DNA of 64,000 nt from Welwitschia mirabilis (lineage: Eukaryota > Gnetophyta > Gnetopsida > Welwitschiales). The number at the start of each line of letters is the position of its first letter. The stretch's first letter is position 1. A program made the translations under genes and the position numbers. The stretch spans positions 271,168,256 through 271,232,255 of the forward strand of contig JBOZIK010000001.1 of the NCBI GenBank assembly GCA_051453625.1, read 5' to 3'. The notes under the pieces were generated by a model. That model made no database searches. It was not told the DNA's origin and worked only from the letters and a program-made list of their open reading frames with translations. Below are positions 21,401-32,689 of this stretch, one piece after another.

Positions 21401-22894
21401 GAAGGATTAAGGAAATCTAAACTATTTGTTGATACCTAACCCTATTGTTAGTCCCTTATTATAAATACTTGAAACCCCTATCTTTAGAGTCATATTTTGT
21501 GACTTGATCATGTGGATCTTAATTCCCTCTAAGAGCATGTTAAACTTCTTTAAGGATAGGTGTGGTGCATAAACCTTCTTTTTAAATACTTGCATGCCTT
21601 GTGTTTTAAATCTCTTGTTCTTGTATTCTGTAGTTTGAAATAAATGCAATATACATATCTTATTGTTATGTGTGTGTCAATGTTCCTTATAGTTTTGTAG
21701 TCTATTATCCACATCTTGTGTGAGTCTTCCAAGAGTCTATTGAGTCTAAGCTTTGTAAACATCTTATGAAACTTGAGTGATCTTATTGTCATTTATCATA
21801 ATTAAGTTTTGTGAGTAAACCTTTTGTAATCCTTGAAAATTTTGCTAATCATGGACCTTTATGAAAATAAACTATGAAAATTAATTTCGGCCAATGTAAA
21901 TAGTTTGAACCTCAAAGAGTGGAGCTCTCTGCTATAAGTCCTAAGGTAACTACACTAAGCCTCTAGAAAGAAAGGGAAAGATATCTGCACTATTATGATA
22001 ATCTTATTCCTCCTGGTTGTGTGCAACTAGCTTATTTGTACATGATGTGAGATGTCACTAAAGAAGATAATGCTAATGGGTGAGTGGTCATGATCATGTT
22101 AGCTATCTTATTCTTGGAAACATTCCCAACCTATTCCTTGTCATGGACTACATTGGGAGCTATAATGAAATTTAGTTCTTACAACACCTGTGCTTGTATA
22201 GGAAACACTACTTGCGAGGATGCAAAGAAGAATCAGTAACTATGTCGATCATTACATGTTATTTATGTGTTGCTTCTGTAGTTGTGTGGATGTTATGTGT
22301 TATCCTTTACTTTAGTTGTTATGTGACATGTTTACAATTGGAGTTAGTTTGAGGCATTCATGAGACAATTATGTAATGCATGTACTCAGACATATTTTCT
22401 AATAATGAAGCAGTGTTTATTTAACTAATAACTTGACTTAGTTTTATGATATTTTATTATTAAAGTGCTTATTTTCTCTGCCTTATTACTGTGTGATGAG
22501 ATAAATTGTTACATGTTCTTGATATCTATGAGGTGGAAGTGTTGAATTTTCCCTTAAGTAAAAGTTATAATATGTGATTGCAATTTATGAAATATTGGTC
22601 ATCATGCACTTAAGTTGCTCTTATCTTTAGAATTTTTCTTGTAAACTTCTTACTAGTCTCCATGGTTATTAAAGAATTCACAAATTAAGAACAAAAAGAT
22701 GTAAAATACATTGGAGTATCTCTTATATGTAAGTCAATCATCGAGAGACTAGATGTTAAGCAAGCCTTATCTTTTGTTGGATCTAAGTTAATCTCAAAGT
22801 AGTTTATAAGTTAACTAGTTATCTAACTTAGTTGTTAGGAAAGAGGTCTGAATTTTGAACCCCCAGTCTAAAAATATTTTTAAAATATCCTCCT
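21401..22894 (+). other. Probable remainder of the D LTR / leader, non-coding
   Basis: Less AT-rich than its surroundings, with a TATA box and the phrase 'gtggagctctctgctataagtcc' typical of transcribed leader-like retroelement sequence. The short minus-strand frames at 21422-21792 show no domain. No partner copy exists because the left repeat is cut by a gap. Confidence 0.4.
21460..21467 (+). promoter_or_regulatory. TATA box in D
   Basis: TATAAATA in the context 'cccttattataaatacttgaaacccc', about 515 bp into the right LTR-like repeat, a normal place for an LTR promoter. Confidence 0.45.
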
Positions 22895-23605
22895 TGGTTG
22901 ACTTAGCCTTGCTTATTTATGACATGTAAAAGACTTATTTTTCCCAGGGCCTTGTTTGAACCTCCTCTCACATGTTTCTTGCCTACATGTGTCTTGGTAT
23001 CTCTTCGCACCTACCTGTTTAGGCTCTGCTTGCACTGCCTCCTTTTGCCTCTGCCATCCTTGCTCGCGCTTAGTGCCCTTCAGCACTGCCTGCAGTTTCC
23101 CCTGTCGTGCAGACCCTTAGTTGTGCGTTTATCTATGCACCGTACCAGTTCTCCAAGGCTCCTCTTTTCCTCCGCGATCCTGCAACTCCAATTTGGTCAT
23201 GTCTTTCTGTCCCGTATATGCCCTTGTAGTCTACCTTACATAGCTTGTGTCCTCCTCCGTTCTTGCCACCTTGCACCCTTTATGCACTATTTCGCTATCC
23301 TTGTTTCCTCTAGTGCCTTCTGCACCCATGACTGGAACCATGTAACACCGTCCCTTCATGCGAACAATCGGCTCTTGAGTTGTTTTATCACTGTCGCCAG
23401 CCCATGCATTGGCTTTCCCATTCTGACGCACTCTACATCCTCCCAACTCGCTGCGCCCTCTGCCAGTGCCTACGTGCCAGTAGTCCGCTACTCTAAACAG
23501 ACCTGCTGTCTCCCCGCGGTCCTTTCACTGCTTCTCCACCGATCATTTTCTTACCTCGCACCTCGACGCACCCACATGTGTACCTCTACAGTTGCATGAC
23601 CCATC
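22895..23605 (+). other. GC- and CpG-rich block, unrecognised
   Basis: About 700 bp with roughly 55% G+C, against less than 30% around it, and many intact CpG sites (ctcgcgc, tccgcgatcc, ccccgcggtcc, cctcgacgcaccc). A plus-strand frame of 226 codons (22919-23599) is open and a shorter minus-strand frame overlaps it. The plus product is rich in Leu, Ser, Cys, Pro and His, has no motif I recognise, and looks like a chance frame in a C-rich strand. It lies at the right edge of insertion D. It could be a young LTR, a captured gene fragment or a contaminating join. Confidence 0.6.
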
Positions 23606-23610
23606 ATTTA

Positions 23611-23650
23611 TGCTGTCACTATTGTCACTATGCTGTCACTATTGTCACTA
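23611..23650 (+). repeat. 20-bp tandem pair at the D/C junction
   Basis: 'tgctgtcactattgtcacta' occurs twice, back to back, exactly where homology to element B resumes. It may mark repair at the insertion boundary. Confidence 0.8.
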
Positions 23651-23734
23651 TCATGAGCAATGTAGGTTGGTTGGGTGTAGGATGATGAGGAAGTGACAGG
23701 TGAAGTGTGCCTTTTCCCAGAAGGGCTGAGATGT

Positions 23735-25282
23735 TTCATTAGGGCCCTTATGGATCTATTTCCTCATATGTTGATACATTTAAGGAGTGATAAAAGTTCT
23801 AAATAAACTGATAGGGGTGATCTCTATAAAGGATAAAGGTAATTAAATGGTGGCAATGGGTGGTATGTAACTAGGTTCAACAAGAGATGGTAGTGGTAAT
23901 GGTGGATGCAATAAAGGTAGAGAAGGTAGAAATGGAGGTAATTAAACTATGGAATGTGGTGATGGTGGCTGTGTAGGACAATGAAAAAGGATCTTATAAC
24001 ATGAAAGATGAAAGATAAGAGACAGTGCATTTGAGCTTTCAGACCTTATCTCCTGCTATGCCTACATCTATTGTGAAGGATCTAGAGCCTATTTATCCCT
24101 CTACACATGTGCCTTCATAGAGGCCTAATACTTCCCTTAAGCCTGTGCCTCATATCTAGATGATTCCTCTATAGATTCACTATCTGCTATAGCTAAAGAT
24201 CCTACTTTCACTTCTTCTTCTGATTCCTTCTCTAAATATGACCACATGAGAATCCACACGGATTCCCAGTTCCCTAACAATATCTTTCCCTCACTTACTA
24301 TAGATCCATGTTTCTTAACCCTTAAAATATTTTTTCCAGTTTTACTTATGATTTTGTGATGGCCTTTGTGCCTTTTTAACTGAAGAAGAGCTATGAGTAG
24401 CAGTAGAAAAAGATCGTTGATACTATNNNNNNNNNNGTCCTTCTACGTAGTCCCTCACCTAGTGACACTGGTATTCTATGCTTTTCACTTAATTCTAATA
24501 ATGCTTTCTTTTAATGGTAGAGGTTTACCTATGAACTAAAATATCTACACTACTAATAATCAAGTTAATAACACAAGGGTGACCAAAAGTTTGTCCCTTG
24601 CAAAAGAATGAGATGATATCCATATATAAATTAAAGCCCAAATATATCTTTAACCTAGTGAGTAAGTAATATACTACAAAAGTCTAAATTTGTTTACAGT
24701 AGCTATAATTACCTATTCTAATTAAAATATCATAGAATGTTATAAAACTAAGAATCGAGACATTTGGAATCATTTCCTTTCTTTTAATGTTTTCAATGAA
24801 ATTCATTCTACTATGCCTAAATAAAACACTACTCATATGATACTGAGATACATTAACATCTCTAGAACTAAATTTTATTTAAATGAATGAGAATAAATCT
24901 AAGAGACATTCATATCATCTATGCCAAGCAGGGAATTAAAAAAACTAGGAACAATGTGCAAAGAAGTACCTATGATCTGTGTTTAAAATGCATTAATGCT
25001 ATTATTAATTTCATGTATATTGTCATAGAATTCTCTTACAACTAGATTTAGAATAGGCTAAACTAGTTGCACAATGATTTTTCATCCAATTTTAATGAAC
25101 TAATCCATAAGATAATCTCTGCGCTTTTTCTAAAATCCAAGGGTTCTTTCTACAGTAATAGAATTTCTGGACCATGTTTTAAATCTCTTGTAGTTTCCTC
25201 ATAGTAGAAATGTGGTTCATACTATGATCTTTGTTGTTCTAAGGTCTACTCTTCTCATCTAGAAGTACCAACTACATTTTTT
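23735..25282 (-). pseudogene. PTP-like ORF of element C
   Basis: Minus-strand homologue of 10590-12143. The start region reads V-V-G-T-S-R (near 25260-25280); the upstream ATG is out of frame by one deleted base. The best block reads F-K-T-W-S-R-N-S-I-T-V-E-R, then V-V-R-E-F-Y-D-N-I (about 25018-25044) and I-I-G-T-S, matching the PTP pattern, with Asp for Ala in the FYAN core. A proline-rich tail (about 23830-23990) is kept. Stops fall at different places than in B. Two 10-N gaps (24427, 25318) lie within it. Function unknown. Confidence 0.65.
24427..24436. other. Assembly gap (10 N)
   Basis: Alignment to the uninterrupted homologue near 11300 suggests few or no bases are missing here. Confidence 0.95.
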
Positions 25283-25317
25283 AAAATCATTTTAAAAGGA
25301 TAGAATGAAAATTGACC

Positions 25318-25327
25318 NNNNNNNNNN
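25318..25327. other. Assembly gap (10 N)
   Basis: Left flank ends 'attgacc' and right flank starts 'tgacc', so the flanks overlap by five bases. The homologue near 12180 shows no extra sequence. Confidence 0.95.
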
Positions 25328-26390
25328 TGACCAAATGAAAACTAAAATATGAGAAACTATGAAAAATGTGCATTTGCTTAAGAGAAAACCCTCTTCTTAA
25401 TTGCTATTGATATGTCTCAAAGATTCAAGATGCCTTACTAGACAAATATGGGAAAATGAAGTTTAAAAAGTATTCTGAGAGAGATATCTATTGAGTGGGG
25501 TCTTGAAAATGAGATTTGATGGTTTTCTTTACAAATAAAAAAGGTTAAAACCCTAGGTTTTAGTGCATTTTTAATTTTTGAAATAATGTACTCAAGATGT
25601 CGATAACCTACGAGATGTCTAGAACAAAAAAATTAAATGCCTAAATACTCAAAGACATCTCCTGTTAAAAATTTTTCAGTACATTTTCCTATTACCAAGA
25701 CATCTACAAAAATGAAGACACCTATTTAAAAAAAATACAAATAAAAATTAAGTGCCTATCTTTCAAAGACGTCTACAAATATCAAGACATCCTTCCCAGA
25801 GATATCTACAAAAACTAAAAACATTTGTAATGAAAGTCTCGAAAACATCAAAAAATTCTATTACTAATGCAATCATAACAATAACATTTCAAAAAGTAAA
25901 TATCAAGCACATTATTCAACTTTTAACTACATAAAACTACATCTAATCATAATCTCAACTCATAAGATAAATATGATGTGGAGTTAAGAAATTAAAAGAT
26001 ATTATCTATTTTACTTACCTAATTAGGTAATGACCAACCTCCAAGTTCCTATATGAATTAATGTATCTTTTAGTGCTTTGAGATTTTGAGATCACATTAC
26101 TGAGTAGATAAATAGTATTTTGTTATTACCATGTCTTTGTCATGCATCTTGTGCTTTATTAAGTTATTCTCATTTTCTTGCTTATGCTTTACTTCTTTTG
26201 TTTTGTTTAATAAACATTGGATTTTATTAGAAGTACCTCGCAAGGTAGTTTGATTTAGGAGTGTTAGTTTTACTTTTGGTATTCAAACTTTTCTCAGTTT
26301 ATCTTGCAAAAAATGTTATACCACTTGACTATGCCTCTTGGCATTATTAGTATAATACTTAATTTTAAACTTCATTGGACATCTATATCG

Positions 26391-26395
26391 ATAAT
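26391..26395. other. Empty insertion site for the solo LTR of element B
   Basis: Single ATAAT in 'atcgataatgaactctataat', the counterpart of the duplicated ATAAT at 13231 and 14456. Confidence 0.8.
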
Positions 26396-27390
26396 GAACT
26401 CTATAATGATAATAACGGAAAAAAATATTATTTGTAAATGTTAAATGTTCATATCTTGACTTATAATTCCATTTTTCAAACAAGGAGGCTGAAGTGCTAG
26501 TTGTAGCTTTATTGTACCCTAGGCCTCTCTCGTCACTTGAATTTTTACATTTCCTAAGAATTATATTTAAAGTTTTCTTTTCTTGGATAAATTTTTCATT
26601 AATTCTTTTTGTATCTAATAGTTCTTGTCTAACATTGTTAAAATCACATGTTAGCCTTCTAACCTTAGCCTTAAGAGCTAAGTTTTAAGAGGATAATTTA
26701 TTACAATTTTTATTTTCTTATTCATATTCTTCTTGACAAGTATGAAGTAGCTTTTTCATCTTACTACATAATTCTTGTAGATTAATAAACTCTTTATAAA
26801 TTAGATCATACCTTTCTTGAATACTTATACCTATGTCGTAATTACTTTTTGAATTATATTCCTTTTTTTTTTCATCTTCTTCATTTTGAGACTGTGTAAT
26901 AGTTATGTAGGAAAGATGTGCTTTCTCATCATTAAATGTTTCGTCTTTTATTAACTCTTCATCATCATTCCCTCTTATAAAGAATGATTTCTTTTTCTTT
27001 AACTCTTTCTTTTATTCCTCCTCCTACATTATGTTAGCATTAGAACATTTTGAGGTAATATTTCCTCTTTCTCCACATATCCAACATTCTATTTTGAAAA
27101 CATTGGAAAAAGAAGTATTATTAGAATACTTACCTTTAGGCTTGCATTTTGCTTGAAAATTAGATGGTCTTATAAACTCATCTCTTTTATTGTACTTGCA
27201 TAAAAGTAGTTTTTTCACTCTTCTTTTGATGAATGCAAGTTCCTCATTTACTTTATCATCAAAGTTATCTTCCTTCTATTTGTCATTTCCCTTTCCTTTT
27301 GAACTTTGTTTTGTGCTTTGACTTGCTTAAAGTGTAATGAATTTTTCTTTCAATGCTCCATCTTATATGAGATTCATCTCATATGCTATA

Positions 27391-27490
27391 NNNNNNNNNN
27401 NNNNNNNNNNNNNNNNNNNNNNNNNNNNNNNNNNNNNNNNNNNNNNNNNNNNNNNNNNNNNNNNNNNNNNNNNNNNNNNNNNNNNNNNNN
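27391..27490. other. Assembly gap (100 N) with scrambled flanks
   Basis: The phrase 'gattcatctcatatgctata' lies on both sides, and 'cttttagaattatcttta' occurs at 27491 and again near 27593, so the local order is unreliable. Confidence 0.9.
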
Positions 27491-28150
27491 TTAGAATTAT
27501 CTTTACTTTTAGAATTACTTTTAGATTCATCTCATATGCTATAAGAGCACTCTATAGCTCTTGTATCTTCATTATGTTAAAATCTCTTGACTTTTAGAAT
27601 TATCTTTACTTTTAGAATATATTCTCCAATGTCATGTATTGCATTTACAATGTTGAAAACTTTGGTAAAGTACCCATGAACTCATCCTAAATGGTTCATC
27701 TTGATATTTTTTAATTGATTTATCCACATTAGAATCTTTAATTATTTCATAACTAAAGTTCCTTCATACATTTCAATTAGAACATTCCAAATTTCTTTTG
27801 CCATCTTGCAACCTTTTATTCTATTGAACTCATCTATAGATAAAGCAGAATAAAGTGCATTTTTAGCTTTAGAGCAATAAATGAAAGTAGCTTTCTCTTT
27901 GTATTTCTAATATTTTCTTTTATGGATCTAAGTAATGGTATCTCTTTGATCATTTATTAAGATTTCCATAGCATCTATGTATTCTTCTTTTATGTTTTTC
28001 CATACCTAAAACTTAAAATACTGTAAGCACACCCACATCCTCTTATTCTAGTAGACATACTTTATCCCATTGAAGACTGGTTGTCTAACAGATGGAACCC
28101 CTTCCATTGCTTACTCAATAAAGTTACTCCTTTTTGTGAGTACTTACTCT

Positions 28151-28159
28151 CATACCACT
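28151..28159 (-). promoter_or_regulatory. Primer-binding site, element C
   Basis: Minus strand TGGTATGAGAG directly after the LTR end, one mismatch in its core from the initiator tRNA-Met primer site TGGTATCAGAG. Confidence 0.75.
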
Positions 28160-29627
28160 CAAGGATCATTAAACTTAGAGGAGAGTGGTGAATGAGTTCC
28201 ACTAAATAAGAATTTAAACTAATAATAGAGTGAAATCTGAAAAATAAAAATACCTTACTAAGATAATGTGGTTCTTAAACCAGGGTATGTCCACACATAG
28301 AGGATATCTTCTACTCACACCTTCAAATATTATTGACCTATCAAAAACATAGTGGTTTTATGATATACCATCAATCTTATAATAAGTAAGAGTCTTATCA
28401 TAAGACAACACTCTCTCCCTTATAAGGGAATAGTGGTTTTCACAGGTAGATCACAAACTTATAATAGTGAGAATCTTCTTACAAGGAAATACTCTTTTCC
28501 CCATAATGGCATAATGGTTTTTTGGCTCACTAATAATATTATAATTAAAAAAGTACTCACAAGAACTATCTCAAATACACACTTATACAAGGGTTTCCTT
28601 ATAAATAGATTGATTTAATAATGGACTTACAATAATATTCAATAATAAGATCATCCATACTGTAAAACCAAAAGTATAATACAATAACAAGCTTAAAGAT
28701 ATATCTTTGATGAAGACTTAAGATCTTTGATATTGTTGTTATCATCACAAGTGTAAATGAAGAATACAACAATGAAGATCCAAGAGCGAATGATGAAAGT
28801 AATACAATCTCATTTTCAAATGATGCCTTTGATTCTTCATGATAAGTTTCTTATCCTTGTGCATTATTTATTCTTGATCTAATCATTATTTATTAAGATT
28901 CAAAAGATAAGTATTTGTTGGGATTTCTAGACTTCAAGTTTGATTTATGATGTCGAGGCTTTATACAATCAAATAAGATCTAGTTATTTAAACTTAAAAG
29001 GTAGCCTCTTAACTTTGTAACTATCATGAAATGGATAGGAAACATCTAGACCTCAGATGTGTATCTTCAATTTTGATCAATATGAACTTTGATCTAACAC
29101 ATCTTCAACTTTATAGATGTCTACTAACAATTAAAATTCTTTACATTTTGGATGTATTTAATTAAATTACCAGGATTTTGATAAAATTTACCCTATAATA
29201 TCCTTCTGTCTTTGTGATTATAAATTAATAATGTACAAGTTGAGAGTTCATATAAAACATAAGATATTAGTCAAAAATCAAATTGACTCTATTATATGTT
29301 TTAGCTCAGTATAAACATCTTTAAACATGTGAACATCTTGATCTGTGTCGAGTTCAACTTTTAGCATGGTCATCTTGAATAAGGTAGTCACATTTAGCTT
29401 ATTTCTTGAAATCTGAGATGTCTTTACTTGAGACATCTTTAATTTTTTAGATGTATTTAAAAAAATGATTTTGTATTTTATCAACTGATCCTTTTCATGA
29501 GATGTTGTCTTTGAAGATTCATCATAATCTAAGGCCTATCAATGTCTGATGATCTTTGTAATGACCTATTTATACAATGATATAAAATATTTGATAACTA
29601 AAATCATCAAAACTAGATTTACCAATA
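28160..29627 (-). mobile_element. LTR of element C (Copia, minus strand, 5' LTR)
   Basis: 1.47-kb LTR collinear with 8200-9682. It begins TATTGGTAAATC (TG mutated to TA) at 29627 and ends ATGATCCTTGA at 28160 next to a primer-binding site. Carries the same ~80-bp units (28348-28570). The outer flanks of the whole B-C chain (aggaa before 8200, gggac after 29627) agree at only three of five positions, so a target duplication is not convincing. Confidence 0.8.
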
Positions 29628-32386
29628 GGGACAATTTAAGGAACATACATAAGTAGTTTCTTAAGGAAATGTATGGGAAGGACTAAATATTTATAACTAA
29701 GAGGGTGAATATAAACCATTGGTTATTTATTTTAATGAAAAATTAAGATCAAATGTGACATGGATCAATCCAAAGTAGATGTATTATTTCCTTAATGAGA
29801 CATGTCATACATAAAAAATTTAAAAATAAATTTTATCTCCACTTACCAAAAAGAACATATAATACCATTTTGAAAAATGAAAAGGAAATCCAATGCTAAA
29901 AAGAGATGTTATTTTTAAATTTTCTAAATATAGAATTAAAAAATAAAGTTTGATGGTAAAATTAAAATCCTCAAACTAAGGAAAATGCATTTAAATTAAC
30001 TTAAAAGAAATGTGAGNNNNNNNNNNNNNNNNNNNNNNNNNNNNNNNNNNNNNNNNNNNNNNNNNNNNNNNNNNNNNNNNNNNNNNNNNNNNNNNNNNNN
30101 NNNNNNNNNNNNNNNNTGGAGATTATAAGCATTTTCTACATTATGTATGGCACATGTTATAGGGGAAGAAAACTATTAAACTTTTAGAGCTATTTCCTTT
30201 TCATTCAAAAGTAATCCCCAAAAGTGATGGAATTATGTATTTCTCCTAAAAGCTAATATTTGGTTTATAAATTATCATTGCCTCTATTATTTTTATTATT
30301 TCTTCTATTATCCTCCTTTAAAGTACGCTTACTTAAAGTGAGAATAACTTCTTAGAAGTCTTATATGCTTTTATGTATAAGGGGAAAAAAAAAAGATTTC
30401 ATAAAATTTCTTGAAATATTATGGCTTTGACTTAGGAAACGAGATATCTAGGCTCTATTAATTTATATTATCAAAGTATTAGTTTGGCTATAAAAGGAAT
30501 TATATAGTGTTTCCCCATAACTTCTATGATTTCCAACTTAAGGTCTTTGAGTCTTAGAAATTCATGTCTAAAGAATCAAAGGGAATGAAAAAACATGCAT
30601 CCTATAAATTGGTTTTTTGCTCTCTTAAAGATAAAAATTCAAACACTTATCTTTTTAAAAGTGTTTAGAAGATTTCCAAGATCTATGATCATAAGGATTA
30701 GTCTTAGACATATTGAATCCATGGTCTTGAGTTTAGACCTTTACATTAGTGGGGGGTGCATACTTTGAAAAAATTGCATGGGACTAAGTGCTACTAAGCA
30801 TTTGTGTGGCACATTTCTATCTATCAGTTGTTATACTCGAAAAAAGTATTTGGAAGGCTTAACATATGCTTTATTATTTTATTTCATGAGATCATATAAA
30901 GATGTTAGGTGAGTTTATTCACCATGTTATCACATGGTAGTTGTTAGTTTTGCCTGTTTCTTTGGAAATTATAAAAACAAGACTAGTTATTCAATGGTTT
31001 AATTACTGCATAACTTCCTTATAAAGAATGCATTTATAAAGCATATAGATGACCTTTATCAGATTTTAGTAAGTTTGTGGGATTTCTATTAACCTATACT
31101 AAGCTTTTCTTAAGCTTCATTAGCTTTTGCATTATGCGTGTTAAATTCCCTATGATCATCCTTTGCATATAGAAGAATTATGTTAGAGAGATACCTCATC
31201 TATGATTTCATTCTTTTCAATTAAAACTTATCATTTCTTGATAATTAATATTAATGTTAATCCTATTTGTAAGTAGAAATGACATGTTCAAAATCATGTC
31301 ACAAGTGGATCACTTTCTTGAATCAAATTTGGAAGTTTCTTCTAATCCTTCTAAAGATTAAGCACTTTCTTTAATCTATAATGTTTCAAGAGATTCCTAT
31401 TAAAATAATTTGCATGATTTGGGTGTATTAGACATAGTCTATCTAGTATGTGGCTAGGAGGATGATTTCTTTCATGTTTTATCCACTATTCACTTACCAA
31501 GAATGCATGGATTTGGGTTTTTTCAACATCCCAACTTAGCTTACCTTTAGTAAGCATAATTTTTTCTTTTTTTCTTTTAGATTAATTAAATTGATTAGTG
31601 AAATTTAGGATCAACTTCTATATATATTTTATTATCATTTTTATGTAGATTCAGGAAAAATAGACATCATAAATATTTCTTATGGAAAGCTTAATTTGAT
31701 TTACAAAAAATAACAATGTTACTTTAATGTCTTATGTTTTTTCCTAATTTTTTATCACATAGAAATATATATATATATATATATGTAGTTGATAAGATGT
31801 TAGCTTGTTTTAATACAAACATGGATATAGGTTTAAGATAACTCCTAACCAATACAATAGGAGCCTGCATCTCCTATTAATGGAATTTAAACTCAATATT
31901 TGATTGCCATTTAGATGAGTTGGTTCTATTTGGAGTTCTATACAAAAAAACATGGTTGGCTTAACTCCATAGGCTTATACATCACTTCAATATACCATAA
32001 AAAAGGTGAAAAGTGATATGTGAGATGGATACATCTTACAAGTTATTTGTATGCTAAAATTTACATTTTAAGCAAGCATAATTAATCAATTTAGCATAAG
32101 GAAAGACAATTTATTAATTTTTCATAAAATGATATCTTCTATTTTTTAAAATAAAATTTAATATTATGTTTTTCTTCATAATAATTGCAGGTCTTTAGCC
32201 ATCTTTTGGAATATATGATGGAAGATGGACAAAATTCTACATAAAACAATGGTGCAAGAGAGAAATGAGATGGCAACACATAATAATAGCATTGAAAAAC
32301 ATGTGGTAAAGGCATGTGGAGGTGGCATTAGAGATATGTAGGAATAGCACTAATTAATAAAGGAATCTGGCTCCAAATGCAACATG
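29628..32386. other. AT-rich region, nothing firmly recognised
   Basis: About 2.7 kb with a 100-N gap (30017-30116) and a short (AT)n run. No domain could be followed on either strand. The phrase 'attagtggggggtgcatac' near 30750 recalls 3' non-coding parts of plant Ty3/gypsy elements, but this is weak. Confidence 0.5.
31763..31784. repeat. (AT)n microsatellite
   Basis: About eleven AT dinucleotides. Confidence 0.9.
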
Positions 32387-32610
32387 TTAAATACATCATG
32401 ATGAAGATTCCCCAAAACACTACATGATGATCTCCACTAAACACTACAAAATAACTTCTACCAAATGATAAATGATAAAAGATTTCACCTAATGCTAGAG
32501 GATAAAATCCCATCTAACTAATACTATAAAACAACCTCCATTGAATGCTATAAGATATAATCTTTTAACTAATGCTAAATGATAAACATTCTACCTAATA
32601 CTACAGGCCA
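32387..32610. repeat. ~26-bp minisatellite, about eight units
   Basis: Imperfect units at 26-28 bp spacing (for example starting 32439, 32465, 32491, 32517, 32543, 32571 and 32597) of the form 'aatgctaaatgataaacattctacct'. It stops about 36 bp before a TATA box. Confidence 0.8.
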
Positions 32611-32645
32611 AGAGCTTGTAACCACACCTTACCCCCATCTCTCCC

Positions 32646-32653
32646 TATAAAAG
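32646..32653 (+). promoter_or_regulatory. TATA box of a probable LTR-type promoter
   Basis: TATAAAAG in 'tctccctataaaagggccttg', a strong plant core promoter context. The following sequence has no long frame. With the minisatellite upstream this resembles U3-R of an LTR, but no second copy is present in the window. Confidence 0.5.
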
Positions 32654-32689
32654 GGCCTTGAATCCTTTATTATATTCATTCCTTAGTGG

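Larger units (their letters stand above)
16913..23610 (+). mobile_element. Insertion D within element C
   Basis: About 6.7 kb that interrupts the homology of element C to element B (C stops at 16912 and resumes near 23640, with about 480 bp of the B equivalent missing). It starts TGTCACATCTAGAG at 16917, a beginning common in Ty3/gypsy LTRs, and contains a ~460-bp direct repeat at its left end and again at 20945. Between these are AT-rich tandem arrays without coding sequence. It may be a non-autonomous LTR element (LARD-like) plus a further GC-rich segment (22895-23605). I found no gag or pol motif, and no clean target-site duplication. Confidence 0.5.
26020..28107 (-). pseudogene. Copia gag, element C
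   Basis: Minus-strand Gag from ATG 28107 (M-E-G-V-P-S-V). Early part includes A-K-N-A-L-Y-S-A-L-S-I-D-E-F and A-K-E-I-W, the standard Copia Gag core phrases, near 27780-27870. The zinc knuckle at 27045-27086 reads C-W-I-C-G-E-R-G-N-I-T-S-K-C: the metal-binding His is Asn, whereas element B keeps His. The C-terminal coil, K-V-stop-I-P-K linker and basic tail follow. No protease signature. A gap at 27391-27490, with short repeated phrases on both sides, disrupts the middle. ATAAT at 26391-26395 is the empty site for the solo LTR found in B. Confidence 0.8.

Noticed and set aside
22919-23599. 226-codon open frame as a protein-coding gene
   Set aside because: The product is a Leu/Ser/Cys/Pro/His-rich string with no motif, a second frame is open on the other strand, and the openness is expected in a C-rich strand with few TA-containing triplets. 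Kept only as a composition anomaly.
8195-29632. Target-site duplication for the B-C chain (aggaa / gggac)
   Set aside because: Only three of five bases agree, no better than chance after the observed decay.
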